The notes: generated from the sequence alone by a model not told the origin. A DNA stretch of 52,151 nucleotides from an uncultured Collinsella sp. (GCA_937989875.1 CALKBO010000070.1:1-52151), one strand, 5' to 3'; numbered from the stretch's first letter, positions 40,775-49,882 are shown. Program-made: numbers and translations.

Positions 40775-40810
40775 TCATTACAACATTCACCGCCACGTTA
40801 AGGAGTCACC

Positions 40811-41836
40811 ATGAAAAGCGCGGTCTTCTATGGAAAGCACGACCTCAGAGTCGAGGAATCGGCAAAGCCGGCCGTGGGCAGGCGCGACGTTCTGATCAAC
40901 GTCAAAGCTTGCGGCGTCTGCGGTACCGACGTTCATATCTATGAAGGCGACAAGGGCGCAGCGGACGTTACCCCGCCCACGATCCTTGGTCATGAGTTTG
41001 CGGGCGTTGTCGAGGCCGTGGGCAGCGATGTCGCTGGCTTTAAACCGGGCGATCGCGTGTGCATCGACCCAAACCATCCCTGCGGCTGCTGCGAACCCTG
41101 CCGCGACGGAATCAACCACTACTGCGAGCATATGACCGGCTACGGCACCACCGTTAACGGCGGCTTTGCGGAGTACTGCTCCGTCGATATGCAGCAAGTC
41201 TACAAGTTGGGCGATCACACCAGCTTTGAGCAGGGCGCTATGACCGAGCCCGTCGCCTGCTGCCTGCACGGCATCGATATGTGCAACATCAAGCCCGGCA
41301 GCACAGTTGTCGTTATCGGCGGTGGCATGATCGGTCTGCTCATGATGCAGCTTGCTAAAAACGCCGGCGCCACCAAGGTTGTCTTGCTCGAGCCCGTCGA
41401 AGGCAAGCGCGAGGTTGCGCTCAAACTCGGCGCCGACCTGGCAATTGATTCCATCCACGAGGACGTCCCGGCCCGCCTGGAGCAGGAGGGCGTCGGCAAC
41501 GTCGATGTCGTTATCGAGTGTGTTGGCAAGCCCGCCACCATCGAGCAGGCCATCCAGATCGCCGGCCACAAGGCTACGGTCATGATGTTCGGCCTCACCA
41601 AGCCCGATGAGACAATCACCGTCAAGCCCTTCGAGGTCTTCCAGAAGGAGCTTGTGCTTACCTCGTCCTACATCAACCCTTATACGCAGCGTCGCGCGCT
41701 CGAGCTCATCGACTCTGGCAGGCTCGACGTATCCTCGATGGTCGCCAAGGTGGCTTCCCTCGACGAACTCGGCGCCATCCTGTCAGACCCAGCTCTGCGT
41801 GCCATGGGTAAATATATAATCGACCCCAGCAAGTAA
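40811..41836 (+). CDS. Zinc-dependent medium-chain dehydrogenase
   Basis: The 341-residue protein is a GroES-like/Rossmann alcohol dehydrogenase of the sorbitol/threonine dehydrogenase group. Catalytic zinc ligands lie in ACGVCGTDVH and LGHEFAGVVEAVG; the structural zinc cluster is in CGCCEPCRDGINHYC; the NAD site is VVVIGGGMIGLLMMQLAKNAGA. TAAGGAG precedes the ATG. It is divergent from the PTS/GH4 genes and shares operator-like sites with them, which suggests it processes a polyol or keto-sugar product of the same substrate. The exact substrate is unknown. Confidence 0.9.
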   Translation: MKSAVFYGKHDLRVEESAKPAVGRRDVLINVKACGVCGTDVHIYEGDKGAADVTPPTILGHEFAGVVEAVGSDVAGFKPGDRVCIDPNHPCGCCEPCRDGINHYCEHMTGYGTTVNGGFAEYCSVDMQQVYKLGDHTSFEQGAMTEPVACCLHGIDMCNIKPGSTVVVIGGGMIGLLMMQLAKNAGATKVVLLEPVEGKREVALKLGADLAIDSIHEDVPARLEQEGVGNVDVVIECVGKPATIEQAIQIAGHKATVMMFGLTKPDETITVKPFEVFQKELVLTSSYINPYTQRRALELIDSGRLDVSSMVAKVASLDELGAILSDPALRAMGKYIIDPSK

Positions 41837-41901
41837 ATCGATTGACACCTGCGCGGACGGCCCTCATCCGTCGTTCACGCACCCAGCTCTAGGAGACCGT
41901 C

Positions 41902-42657
41902 ATGGCGCGAGCCATCTTCCAAACTATTTATGACAACGTGAAGCAGTCGATTGACGACGGCACATACGCCTATCAGAGTTATCTGCCTTCGGAGACTGAG
42001 CTCACGCAGCTGTTTGACTGTTCGCGCATGACGGTCCGTCGCGCCATCTCGATGCTTGCGGCAGATGGCTACGTGCTCCCCCAGCAAGGCAAAGGCATGC
42101 GCGTCATTCGCAACATCAGTGACGAGAAGAGTCGTGGTGGCGGCGGACTCGAGACCTTTAAGGAAATCGCGGTCAACCGAGGCTTTGAGCTCAAGACTGT
42201 CACCACCGTCTTTGAGCTCCTCATCTGTAGCAAGGCGCTCTCCAAGATTACCGGGTTTCCCGAAGGCTGTGAGCTCACACGCGCCAAACGCATCCGTTAT
42301 GCAGACGGACAAGCCGTGTGCTCCGACGACTCCTATTACCTAAGCTCACAAGTACCGGGGCTGACACCCGAGATTGTCAACGACTCGATCTATCGTTACC
42401 TCGAAGAAGATCTTGGCATTAAGATTGCCACGGGCAAACGCGATGTAACGATTGAGCATCCCACGCCCGAGGATACGCGCGTGCTCGATCTCGACGACTT
42501 TAACGCACTCGCCGTTATACGCGGACAGACCTACAACGCCGACGGTATCCTTATGGAATACACCGAGACCAAACAGGTTCCCGGGTTCTTTTTGCTCCAT
42601 GAAACCGTGACGCGCAACGGTACCGGTCGAACCGGCCACCAAAGCAGCATGAACTAA
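41902..42657 (+). CDS. GntR-family (HutC/TreR-type) regulator
   Basis: The 251-residue protein has an N-terminal winged helix (IYDNVKQSIDDGTYAYQSYLPSETELTQLFDCSRMTVRRAISMLAADGYVLPQQGKGMRV) and a C-terminal UTRA effector domain (TRAKRIRYADGQAVCSDDSYYLSSQVPGL, ALAVIRGQTYNADGILMEYTETKQVPG). UTRA regulators often sense phosphorylated sugars. It sits 65 nt after the dehydrogenase on the same strand and probably represses the divergent PTS/dehydrogenase promoters. CTAGGAG precedes ATG 41902. Confidence 0.92.
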   Translation: MARAIFQTIYDNVKQSIDDGTYAYQSYLPSETELTQLFDCSRMTVRRAISMLAADGYVLPQQGKGMRVIRNISDEKSRGGGGLETFKEIAVNRGFELKTVTTVFELLICSKALSKITGFPEGCELTRAKRIRYADGQAVCSDDSYYLSSQVPGLTPEIVNDSIYRYLEEDLGIKIATGKRDVTIEHPTPEDTRVLDLDDFNALAVIRGQTYNADGILMEYTETKQVPGFFLLHETVTRNGTGRTGHQSSMN

Positions 42658-42666
42658 CCATTTATT

Positions 42667-42738
42667 AGTTGCGGTGGAATAGTTCCTAGAATGGCCAGCT
42701 TAAGGGCAAAACAGGAACTATTCCACCGCAACTTTTTT
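42667..42738 (+). terminator. Long stem terminator after gntR
   Basis: Perfect 21-bp arms (42667-42687 and 42713-42733) around a 25-nt loop, followed by T6. The arm begins AGTTGCGGTGGAATAGTTCC. It serves the GntR gene; the length of the perfect arms is unusual for a plain terminator. Confidence 0.75.
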
Positions 42739-42788
42739 GGCCGGCGGGGCAGCACCTGTCCCACCGGCCATCATTTACGCTCTTTTAG

Positions 42789-44042
42789 CTAGTCCGCGAG
42801 CTTCTCCACCTGATCGAGCATCTTGCCGAGCTTAGCTTTCGCCTCGGCCTTGACCTTCTGGGCCTCTTCGTGGGCCTTGGCCTTCTGAGCGGCCTTTTCC
42901 TCGGCCTCGGGGTCGACAACGACCAGATTGGACGCATCGTGCTCGACCAGCTTGAGCGCATGCTCGGGGCACACCTTGACGCAGGCTCCGCAACCTAGGC
43001 AATACGTGGACTCCAGTGCAAAGCGACCGCTTCCCACCAAATCGCAGGCAAACGTGGGGCACACGTTGACGCACTCGCCGCACGACGTGCACTTGTCAAA
43101 ATCGCATTCCGGTGTGCTCACCTGCATATTCTGGGCAAGCTCGGGGTGGTTCTGCAGCGTCGAGAGCACCAGCTGCCGCCCGTGCGTGAGCGAACGGCGA
43201 CGCTTGGTCGTCGTGGTGCCGCACATGGTGTTGAGCGTGCGCTCGAGCTGCGTGATCTGGTGACGGTGAGCCTTCAACTTCTGCGTCACCGAGGCCAGTG
43301 CCGCCGTCGCCGGATTGAGCTTGGTCACCGTCAGGCCCGTGGTACGGGCAATCTTTTCCATGTACTCCTTGCGCTCGTACTCGCGAAGCTTATGGCACTT
43401 GAGGCTCTTGGGGTCGACCTCCAGGCCCATGCCCGTACCAGCCCACTCCTCGGCAGTAGCGATGGCCTCGCCCAGAATATCCTCGCCACCGGTGTTGCGG
43501 CACTTATCGCACACGCCCAGTGGCAGGTAGACGCTCACGTTGGGATAGTCGGCCAGCACCGAGAACCAGGTCTCGGCAGTAATATCGCCCACGCAGGCGA
43601 CGACGACCTCGTTTTCGCGCGGCATGCGCTTAAGGGCGCGCGTGCAGGTAACGTAGGCGGTCTCGTGGCTCGTAGCAGCAGAGACGATATCGTCATACAG
43701 GTTTTTGGGCGCCAGGCGCGGCGAGATGATCGCCTCGGTCGGACAGGCAGCGGCGCACAGGCCGCACTTGCGACAGGAGTCGAGGATCTCGATGGCGTCT
43801 TCCTCGACCTCGATAGCGTTGACCGGGCACACGTCCATGCACGCGGTGCAGGCGCTCTTCTCGTTTTTGCAGGTCAAGCACGGAATGGTGTTGCCGCGCG
43901 GACGCTCCTTGTAGTCGGCAGGATTCCACTGCGGTGCCGACGGATCGAGTGCATCGGTCACACCGCCAAGCGGGTTTTTAAGAAAGTCGAAACCCTTGCT
44001 GATCTCGATAATGTCATCAAACAGATCGTGTTCCTGCGCCAT
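42789..44042 (-). CDS. Polyferredoxin-like 4Fe-4S protein
   Basis: The 417-residue protein has four cysteine clusters in two pairs. N-terminal: C55-x2-C58-x6-C65-x2-C68-x3-C72 (CLTCKNEKSACTACMDVCP) and C90-x2-C93-x2-C96-x3-C100 (CRKCGLCAAACP). C-terminal: CTSCGECVNVCP and CLGCGACVKVCP. Between them is a ~200-residue domain with further cysteines (CTRALKRMP, LPLGVCDKCRNTGG) and helices (MEKIARTTGLTVTKLNPATAALASVTQKLKAHRHQITQLERTLN). The tail is an alanine/lysine/glutamate coiled coil. No membrane helix is seen. It is probably a cytosolic electron-transfer protein, partner unknown. ATG 44042 has GGGAGGGG upstream and is preferred to 44072. Confidence 0.82.
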   Translation of the reverse strand: MAQEHDLFDDIIEISKGFDFLKNPLGGVTDALDPSAPQWNPADYKERPRGNTIPCLTCKNEKSACTACMDVCPVNAIEVEEDAIEILDSCRKCGLCAAACPTEAIISPRLAPKNLYDDIVSAATSHETAYVTCTRALKRMPRENEVVVACVGDITAETWFSVLADYPNVSVYLPLGVCDKCRNTGGEDILGEAIATAEEWAGTGMGLEVDPKSLKCHKLREYERKEYMEKIARTTGLTVTKLNPATAALASVTQKLKAHRHQITQLERTLNTMCGTTTTKRRRSLTHGRQLVLSTLQNHPELAQNMQVSTPECDFDKCTSCGECVNVCPTFACDLVGSGRFALESTYCLGCGACVKVCPEHALKLVEHDASNLVVVDPEAEEKAAQKAKAHEEAQKVKAEAKAKLGKMLDQVEKLAD

Positions 44043-44193
44043 GCGCGGCCCCTCCCTGAGCAGTGCAAACAAGCAAGAGATAATGATACGCTATCGGCCC
44101 ACGCCTCGGGCAAATTACACGCGGAGCATCTTTGCGGCAAATAGCCCATGACCTATCGCCGTCTCGATTGCACAAGATCAATCAAGCGCCAAA

Positions 44194-44700
44194 CTATGCC
44201 TCGTACATGAGCTGCACGAGCTTTTGTTTGGTCACCTTGGCCTGTTCGTTAGCCATATTGCGCTCGTTTCTAAAGACCGCATTTGCAACACTCTGCAGAT
44301 CGGCATCGGAAATCGCACTGCACGGACCGTCCACCGACGCCGCCGTGGGGCATACGCACAACGGCAACTCGGCATAAAACGCAACGGCCTTGGCGATATC
44401 GAGCATCTTGCCGCCGCCAATACCCACCACCATGTCACAATACTCGGCCTGGGCTTCCTTAGCCATTTCGACAACGGCGTCTTCCGTACACGGACCGTCA
44501 TAAATCTTAAAGAACGGCTCACTTAGGTCTTCGTCCAGAAATCCATCGACGATCTGTCTGCACGGCCGATCCTCGGTGCCCTGGTCAAACAAGACATAGG
44601 CAGCGCAGACCAACCATGACAAATACTTGCCTTGACGCGACAGTTCGCCCGGCCCCTGAACATACCGGCCGGGACCGCCGTAAACCATGGGAAGCGCCAT
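44194..44700 (-). pseudogene. Glycerol-dehydrogenase-like gene with internal deletion
   Basis: The frame is open (168 codons), but the product joins the first ~125 residues of a GldA-like enzyme (YGGPGRYVQGPGELSRQGKYLS, CDMVVGIGGGKMLDIAKAVAFYAELPLCVCPTAASVDGPCSAIS) directly to a C-terminal tail (DADLQSVANAVFRNERNMANEQAKVTKQKLVQLMYEA). The ~200 residues carrying the metal-binding Asp and His residues are missing, compared with the 366-residue paralog just downstream. The protein cannot be a working dehydrogenase. Because the frame is kept, a shortened NAD-binding protein could still be made. Confidence 0.75.
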
Positions 44701-44763
44701 ACGAGAATCCGCCCTTCATCAAACAACGATTGGTGCAAAGAAACCTGACCCCTTTACTCCATA

Positions 44764-44801
44764 GCAAAAAGGGGCAAAGCCATCTGCTGGCTTTGCCCCT
44801 T
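44764..44801 (-). terminator. Terminator of gldA
   Basis: AAGGGGCAAAGCC (44769-44781) and GGCTTTGCCCCTT (44789-44801) form a perfect 13-bp stem, with GCAAAAA on the plus strand giving a T run on the minus strand. Confidence 0.8.
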
Positions 44802-44813
44802 CCTTAGCTTGAT

Positions 44814-45914
44814 TTACTCATCCATGAGATAGTAGTGGCCCAGTGCGTCGGCACCCAGAATGGCGTTTGCGACCATCTCGGGCGTCACCTCAAACGGCAT
44901 ATTACACATGGTGTCATCGGGTGCGCAGGCGGCCTCGGCAACAATCATGGCCTTCTCGCGCGTAACCTCGGCAACGCCAAGTTCCTTCATCGTGACCGGC
45001 AGGCCCAGCTCAATGCAGAAGCCCAAGACTTCCTCGAGCTTCTCGGTCGGGGCATCCTCGAGTACCAGCTGGACGATGGTGCCGAAGGCGACCTTCTCGC
45101 CGTGATACATGCTGTGGCACTCGGGCAGCATCGTCAGACCATTGTGGATGGCATGAGCAGCAGCAAGGCCCGAGCTCTCAAAGCCAATGCCGGAGAGCAG
45201 CGTGTTTGCCTCGATGATGTGCTCGACGGCAGGCGTGAGCGCGCCCTTCTCCAGCGCGACCTTGGCCTTGACGCCATCGGCCATAAGCGTCTCGTAGCAG
45301 AGCTTGGCGAGCGCCAGGCCGGCCATTCCGCCCTTACCGCCGGCGCAGGTGCCGCCGTCGGCATCGTGCGTCGCCTGGGCCTCAAAGTAGGTTGCGAGCG
45401 CATCGCCCATACCGGAAACCGTCAGGCGCACTGGGCTCGCCGCGATAACCGTCGTATCCATCAGGACAATGTTGGGGTTTGCCTTAAGGAAGAGATATTT
45501 ATCGAACTGGCCGTCGTCGGTATAGAGCACCGAAAGTGCCGAGCACGGTGCATCGGTCGAAGCAATGGTGGGGCAAATGATAACCGGGGACTCCAGGTAA
45601 TAGGCGACGGCCTTGGCGGTGTCGAGGATCTTGCCGCCACCGACGCCGACGATGATGTCGCAACCGTTGTCGCGGGCGAGCGCAACCAGGCGATCGACCT
45701 CGCCCTTGGAGCACTCGCCGTTAAAGTCCTCAAACAGCAGCTCGGCCTTAGCCTCGGCAAAGCCGCCCTCGATCTTGGCACCGACGCGTTTCTTGCCCGA
45801 AGGCGTCACGATGACGAGGGCCTTAGCGCCGAGCGGCTCGACATAGGAGCCGAGCTTGGCGAGCTCGTCCGGACCCTGGATGTACTTGCTGGGGCTATTG
45901 AAAATTGCAGCCAT
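44814..45914 (-). CDS. gldA: Glycerol dehydrogenase
   Basis: The 366-residue protein has full GldA length and motifs: FNSPSKYIQGPDELAKLGSYVEPLGAKALVIVTPSGKK, NAD loop DIIVGVGGGKILDTAKAVAYYLESPVIICPTIASTDAPCSALSVLY, VSGMGDALATYFEAQA (metal Asp), SSGLAAAHAIHNGLTML (metal His) and SMYHGEKVAFGTIVQLVLE (second metal His). It interconverts glycerol and dihydroxyacetone with NAD+. It is flanked by terminators on both sides, so it is a single-gene unit. The upstream neighbour on the same strand is an iron alcohol dehydrogenase and the downstream one a deleted paralog. Confidence 0.93.
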   Translation of the reverse strand: MAAIFNSPSKYIQGPDELAKLGSYVEPLGAKALVIVTPSGKKRVGAKIEGGFAEAKAELLFEDFNGECSKGEVDRLVALARDNGCDIIVGVGGGKILDTAKAVAYYLESPVIICPTIASTDAPCSALSVLYTDDGQFDKYLFLKANPNIVLMDTTVIAASPVRLTVSGMGDALATYFEAQATHDADGGTCAGGKGGMAGLALAKLCYETLMADGVKAKVALEKGALTPAVEHIIEANTLLSGIGFESSGLAAAHAIHNGLTMLPECHSMYHGEKVAFGTIVQLVLEDAPTEKLEEVLGFCIELGLPVTMKELGVAEVTREKAMIVAEAACAPDDTMCNMPFEVTPEMVANAILGADALGHYYLMDE

Positions 45915-45930
45915 AACTATCCCATTCTCT

Positions 45931-45970
45931 AAAAAAGAAAGGGGCTCCGTACGGATACGTGCGGAGCCCC
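45931..45970 (-). terminator. Terminator of the iron alcohol dehydrogenase
   Basis: GGGGCTCCG and CGGAGCCCC (45941-45970) form a stem extended by an inner ACG/CGT pair. The plus-strand AAAAAAGAAA gives a strong T run on the minus strand. Confidence 0.8.
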
Positions 45971-45992
45971 TCGTTACGATAACAAGAGTCGA

Positions 45993-47216
45993 TTAGAAAT
46001 CGATGTCGGTGTCGTAGTAGCAGGCCTTGAGGATCTTCTCGAAGTCGGCAGCCTTGGTCTCACGCGGGTTCTCGGGCGTGCAGGCGTCCTGCTCGGCGTT
46101 CGCGGCGATCTCGGGCAGCTTGGCGAGGAACTCCTCCTCGGAAACCATCTGCGGGTTCTCGGCGTCGACCTTCACGCCACCATTCGCGTAATCCTTGATG
46201 GACTGCGGAATGTTGAGCTGGTCGTTGAGGTCGCGGATCTTCTGGACGAGCGCAGCGATGAGCTCCTCGTTGGTCTCGCCGGGAAGGTGCAGGATCTCCT
46301 TGGCCACGTAAGCGTAACGCTCGGCAGCACGGGGATCCTTGGAGTTCCACTGGATGACCTTGCCCAGGTACATGGCGTTAGCGGCACCGTGGATGATGTG
46401 GCCGTTCTCGAAGGCAGCACCGGTCTTGTGAGCCATGGAGTGAACGATGCCGAGCAGGCCCGAGGAGAAGGCGATACCGGCGATGCACTGAGCCTCGTGC
46501 ATGTGCTGACGGGCCTCATGGTCGCCAGCATAGGACTTGGGCAGCCACTCGACGATCTCGCGGATGCCGTGCAGGGCGTTGGCGTCGGTGAACATAGAGG
46601 CGCAGGTGGAAACGTAGGCCTCCATGCAGTGGGTCAGAGCATCCATGCCGGTGTGAGCGCACAGCTTGGCGGGCATGGTGTAGGTGAGCTCGGGGTCGAC
46701 GATGGCGACATCAGGGGTGATGTTGAAGTCGGCCAGCGGGTACTTGATGCCCTTGGCGTAGTCGGTAATGACGGAGAACGCGGTGACCTCGGTAGCGGTG
46801 CCGGAGGTAGAGGAAATGGCGCAGAAATGAGCCTTCTGACGCAGCTCGGGGAAGCTGAACGGCTGGATGATGTTATCGAAAGACTCCTCGGGATACTCGT
46901 AGAAGACCCACATGGCCTTAGCGGCATCGATGGGCGAGCCGCCGCCGATGGCGATAATCCAGTCGGGCTCGAACTCGCGCATGGCCTCGGCGCCCTTCAT
47001 GACCGTCTCGATGGACGGGTCGGACTCGACGCCCTCGAACAGCTTGACCTCGAAACCGCCTTCCTTAAGGTCGGCCTCAACGTCCTGCAGGAACCCGCCG
47101 CGGCGCATAGAGCTGCCGCCAGAAACGATGATGGCCTTCTTGCCCTTGAGGTTCTTCACCTCGTGGCGAGCGCCCTCACCAAAGTACAGATCGCGAGGAT
47201 TGGTAAAACGTCCCAT
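45993..47216 (-). CDS. Iron-containing alcohol dehydrogenase
   Basis: The 407-residue protein is a group III dehydrogenase related to AdhE C-terminal and 1,3-propanediol/butanol dehydrogenases. Landmarks are RFTNPRDLYFGEGARHEVKNLKGKKAIIVSGGSSMRRGGF, the NAD loop DWIIAIGGGSPIDAAKAMWVFYEYP, AISSTSGTATEVTAFSVITD, metal Asp in VAIVDPELTYTMPAKLCAHTGMDALTHCMEAYVS, and histidines in GIVHSMAHKTGAAFENGHIIHGAANA. Probably it reduces aldehydes to alcohols to regenerate NAD+. ATG 47216 has AGGAGG upstream. Confidence 0.92.
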   Translation of the reverse strand: MGRFTNPRDLYFGEGARHEVKNLKGKKAIIVSGGSSMRRGGFLQDVEADLKEGGFEVKLFEGVESDPSIETVMKGAEAMREFEPDWIIAIGGGSPIDAAKAMWVFYEYPEESFDNIIQPFSFPELRQKAHFCAISSTSGTATEVTAFSVITDYAKGIKYPLADFNITPDVAIVDPELTYTMPAKLCAHTGMDALTHCMEAYVSTCASMFTDANALHGIREIVEWLPKSYAGDHEARQHMHEAQCIAGIAFSSGLLGIVHSMAHKTGAAFENGHIIHGAANAMYLGKVIQWNSKDPRAAERYAYVAKEILHLPGETNEELIAALVQKIRDLNDQLNIPQSIKDYANGGVKVDAENPQMVSEEEFLAKLPEIAANAEQDACTPENPRETKAADFEKILKACYYDTDIDF

Positions 47217-47717
47217 ACTGTGCCTCCTAAACAAGCCCCTCTTAGACTTGCGTATATAACGGAGCACCCAATTGGCTCCGTTAGGACCGGTTTGCGCGTT
47301 GCCGGCGATGACAATGCGCGATGTCTAAACGTCTCAACGCTCAGACAAACACTATTTTACCGTTCTGGTTGGTCAGTTATTCACCTAAAGCCGCCAATGA
47401 TGAAACGTTTTTTCTATCCCTGAAGACCCTTGTGCGGCATTCATACTCCCAAGCTGGGCAAACGTTTTATCAAGGTTGACTACATATCCCGGGCAGGACG
47501 GTGCCCCTCCAAAATATGCACCGTTCGCCGCCAAAAATCGACCGTTTGCGGTACCGTGATACCACTCGGTCGTCCAAGGTGCCGACATTTGTGCGACATC
47601 CGTCTTCGTGGTGCAAAGGTGCAAGTCCAAGTGCGGCACCCCCCGGTGTGCCACATGCGGGTAAACTAGAACCTTATATAGAAACATTTGAACCCTAACC
47701 GCAGCAAAGGAGGCCCC
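47217..47717. other. Divergent intergenic region, 501 bp, no gene seen
   Basis: It separates the iron alcohol dehydrogenase (minus) from the TPR-like gene (plus). I see no credible ORF. AAACGTTTT occurs twice (47402-47410 and 47460-47468), and GGAGCACCCAATTGGCTCC (47261-47279) is a small hairpin near the dehydrogenase start. The plus-strand gene has AAAGGAGG upstream; its promoter is not clear. Confidence 0.5.
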
Positions 47718-48794
47718 ATGGCATTCGATCCCATTCAAGAGGATTGCCATCGCCTCGTTCTTGAGGCCTTGCGCCGCGACAATATCCCGCTCACCGACGG
47801 TGCCGCCGTAGAGCGTCTAATGGAACAATTCACCCGCAACCCCGCGCCGCTCATCGTGCACGACCGCGACCGCGCCGGGCACCTCATTGCCAAGGTGGTC
47901 GAGGCTGTCGACTACCGCATTCCCTTTATCCCTGACGATACCCAGGCAGAGCAAGAAGAGGCCGCTGCCGAGAACATGCTTCGCGAGGCAGCCGCGCTCG
48001 ACCCCACCAACTGGGACGCCCAGCGCATGCTGACCGCCCTCACCGCCAACTCCAACGAGGAGTACGTACAGTATCTGGTGTCCAAGTGTGACGAAGTGGA
48101 GCACGATCTGGCGCTCAAGATCGCCTCGGCGCAGGACCCCTACGAGCGCGAGGCCGCAGGCGACCTTACGCGCCGCCCCTATCTGCGCTGGCTTGCCGCC
48201 TTGGCATCGCGCGCCCTCATTAGCGGCCGCTATCGCATGTCGCTCGAAGCCGCAAATCGCAGCTTGGACTTTGCGCCCAACGACCCCGCCGGTGTCCGCC
48301 ATACCGCGATGCTCGCCATGGCAAAGCTCGAATACCCCGCCGAGGAGCTCAAGCGCTTTCGCTCCGCACACTCCGTGCCGTACCTCGCGAATACCCCGCT
48401 GCGCCGCCGTCCCAAGGATGCAGAGCGCGACTTGGACCCGTGGACGCTCATCGCGCTGATGAGCGCTGCCTGGCGCGAGTTGGACTACGAGGGCGCCGAG
48501 CACTACCTGCGTATCCTTGTGCGCTCGTGTCCGCACGCAGCCGAGGCACTCTACTTCCAAACCGAGTTTCCCGATGGCGTCTATGCCCGCGTCAATGTGA
48601 GTGTGGGCTCCACCGACGAGCTTGTCCTTGCGCTGTCCGAGGCGACGCCGGTACTGCAGGAGGGCCTGGGCGCCCCCGACAACGCCAGCTTTGCTGCCTG
48701 GGTCGCCACCAACGATAACGTGCGTTCCCAGATCGACGAGCGCATCCTGCGGGCGGCCGAGCAGGGCTTGCCATTTAAGGGAGGAGACCTCTAA
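47718..48794 (+). CDS. TPR-like helical repeat protein
   Basis: The 358-residue protein is almost all helical, with TPR-like pairs: EEAAAENMLREAAALDPTNWDAQRMLTALTA, LRWLAALASRALISGRYRMSLEAANRSLDFAPNDPAGVRHTAMLAMAKLEYP, then LIALMSAAWRELDYEGAEHYLRILVRSCPHAAEALYFQ. No signal or membrane helix is present, so it is cytosolic, presumably a scaffold or adaptor. I do not recognise a named family. Its stop overlaps the start of the next gene (TAATG), so the two are translationally coupled. AAAGGAGG precedes ATG 47718. Confidence 0.75.
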   Translation: MAFDPIQEDCHRLVLEALRRDNIPLTDGAAVERLMEQFTRNPAPLIVHDRDRAGHLIAKVVEAVDYRIPFIPDDTQAEQEEAAAENMLREAAALDPTNWDAQRMLTALTANSNEEYVQYLVSKCDEVEHDLALKIASAQDPYEREAAGDLTRRPYLRWLAALASRALISGRYRMSLEAANRSLDFAPNDPAGVRHTAMLAMAKLEYPAEELKRFRSAHSVPYLANTPLRRRPKDAERDLDPWTLIALMSAAWRELDYEGAEHYLRILVRSCPHAAEALYFQTEFPDGVYARVNVSVGSTDELVLALSEATPVLQEGLGAPDNASFAAWVATNDNVRSQIDERILRAAEQGLPFKGGDL

Positions 48795-49837
48795 TGGATC
48801 CGAGCGTCTACATCCCCGCCTACCTGGAGCGCGCCTACGTTGCGTCGCACCCCGAACTCACCGATGCAGCACGCGAGCTTGTCCATAACGACATTAGCGC
48901 GAATCCTCAAAAGTATGCGCAGTCCGAGCATGCCCAAGCGCTGCTGTCCTATGCCGGCGTCCACCGCCACCTGCTCGACGAGCTCCATCGCATCGAGGAC
49001 ATGGGCAGCGATGAGGAGTTTGAACAGACGCGCAATCGTCTGTTCGACGACATGCGCGATGAGCTGCTCAAGATCGTCCGCATCGATGCGTATGTCCTCG
49101 ATGCCCAGCTGCTCGCCATCATCCTGGCCGACACGCCCGTTGACGCCTGCCTGGGCGACCTGATGAAGCTCGAGGCGACCACGGCCGATTACCTGCAGCA
49201 AAGCGTGCCCGGGTTCGATATGGAGGCCCCACACTACTGGGCCAATAATGTTTTGGCCGACGGTGTCACCGCAGCAGACCTTACCGTGAGCGAGCCGGCT
49301 CTTATCGGGTGGCTTCACACACTCGAGGCCATCTCGCAGCTGTGCATGGCGAGTGCCCGCTACCGCGCTGCTGCCAACTACGCCCGCCGCGTCCTTAAGG
49401 CGGAAGGCTACCCCACCCGAGCCGCAGGCACCGTGTTGCTCGCCCTCGCTCGTCTGGAAGACCAGGACGGCTTTTTTGCCCTAGCGCACCAGCTCGAGGA
49501 AGAGATCGGGGCTGACGCGCTCGAGAACTCTCCTTGGTATCTGCTCGCCCGCACGATTCTGCTGTTCAAAACAAACAAGATGCGCCCGGCGACACGCGCG
49601 CTGCGTGAGTTTGCCAACCGTTGCGAGGGCGGTGCGTTCTTCTTACTGAACCCCATGTACCAGACACCGTACCTTCCCTGCCGGCCCGAGCCACACGATC
49701 CCTGGGATCTTTCGCACCAGGCCGTTTGGGAAGCGGACGGTATTATCTCGGACACTCCCGACTTTGCCCCCTGGGCCAATGCCTGCGAAGACGTGTCGCA
49801 GCTTGCCCAGGAATTTGCGCGCCGCTACGGTTTTTAG
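48794..49837 (+). CDS. Helical repeat protein, partner of the preceding gene
   Basis: The 347-residue protein is helical with acidic surface stretches. It has TPR-like segments (LIGWLHTLEAISQLCMASARYRAAANYARRVLKAEGYPTRAAGTVLLALARLEDQDGFFALAHQLEEEIG and PWYLLARTILLFKTNKMRPATRALREFANRCEGGAFFL). It may be a distant paralog of its upstream neighbour (both have a helical N-terminal half and a C-terminal TPR pair). The one-base overlap shows coupling. MurT-GatD follows 45 nt later, so all three may be one operon. Function is unknown. Confidence 0.72.
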   Translation: MDPSVYIPAYLERAYVASHPELTDAARELVHNDISANPQKYAQSEHAQALLSYAGVHRHLLDELHRIEDMGSDEEFEQTRNRLFDDMRDELLKIVRIDAYVLDAQLLAIILADTPVDACLGDLMKLEATTADYLQQSVPGFDMEAPHYWANNVLADGVTAADLTVSEPALIGWLHTLEAISQLCMASARYRAAANYARRVLKAEGYPTRAAGTVLLALARLEDQDGFFALAHQLEEEIGADALENSPWYLLARTILLFKTNKMRPATRALREFANRCEGGAFFLLNPMYQTPYLPCRPEPHDPWDLSHQAVWEADGIISDTPDFAPWANACEDVSQLAQEFARRYGF

Positions 49838-49882
49838 TGACGCACTCGACCCGACCATGTCGTTTACGTTAGGAACGGTTTC

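Noticed and set aside
47217..47717. Rex or CRE sites before the alcohol dehydrogenase
   Set aside because: AAACGTTTT repeats are present but no TTGTG-N6-CACAA or CRE consensus could be matched.
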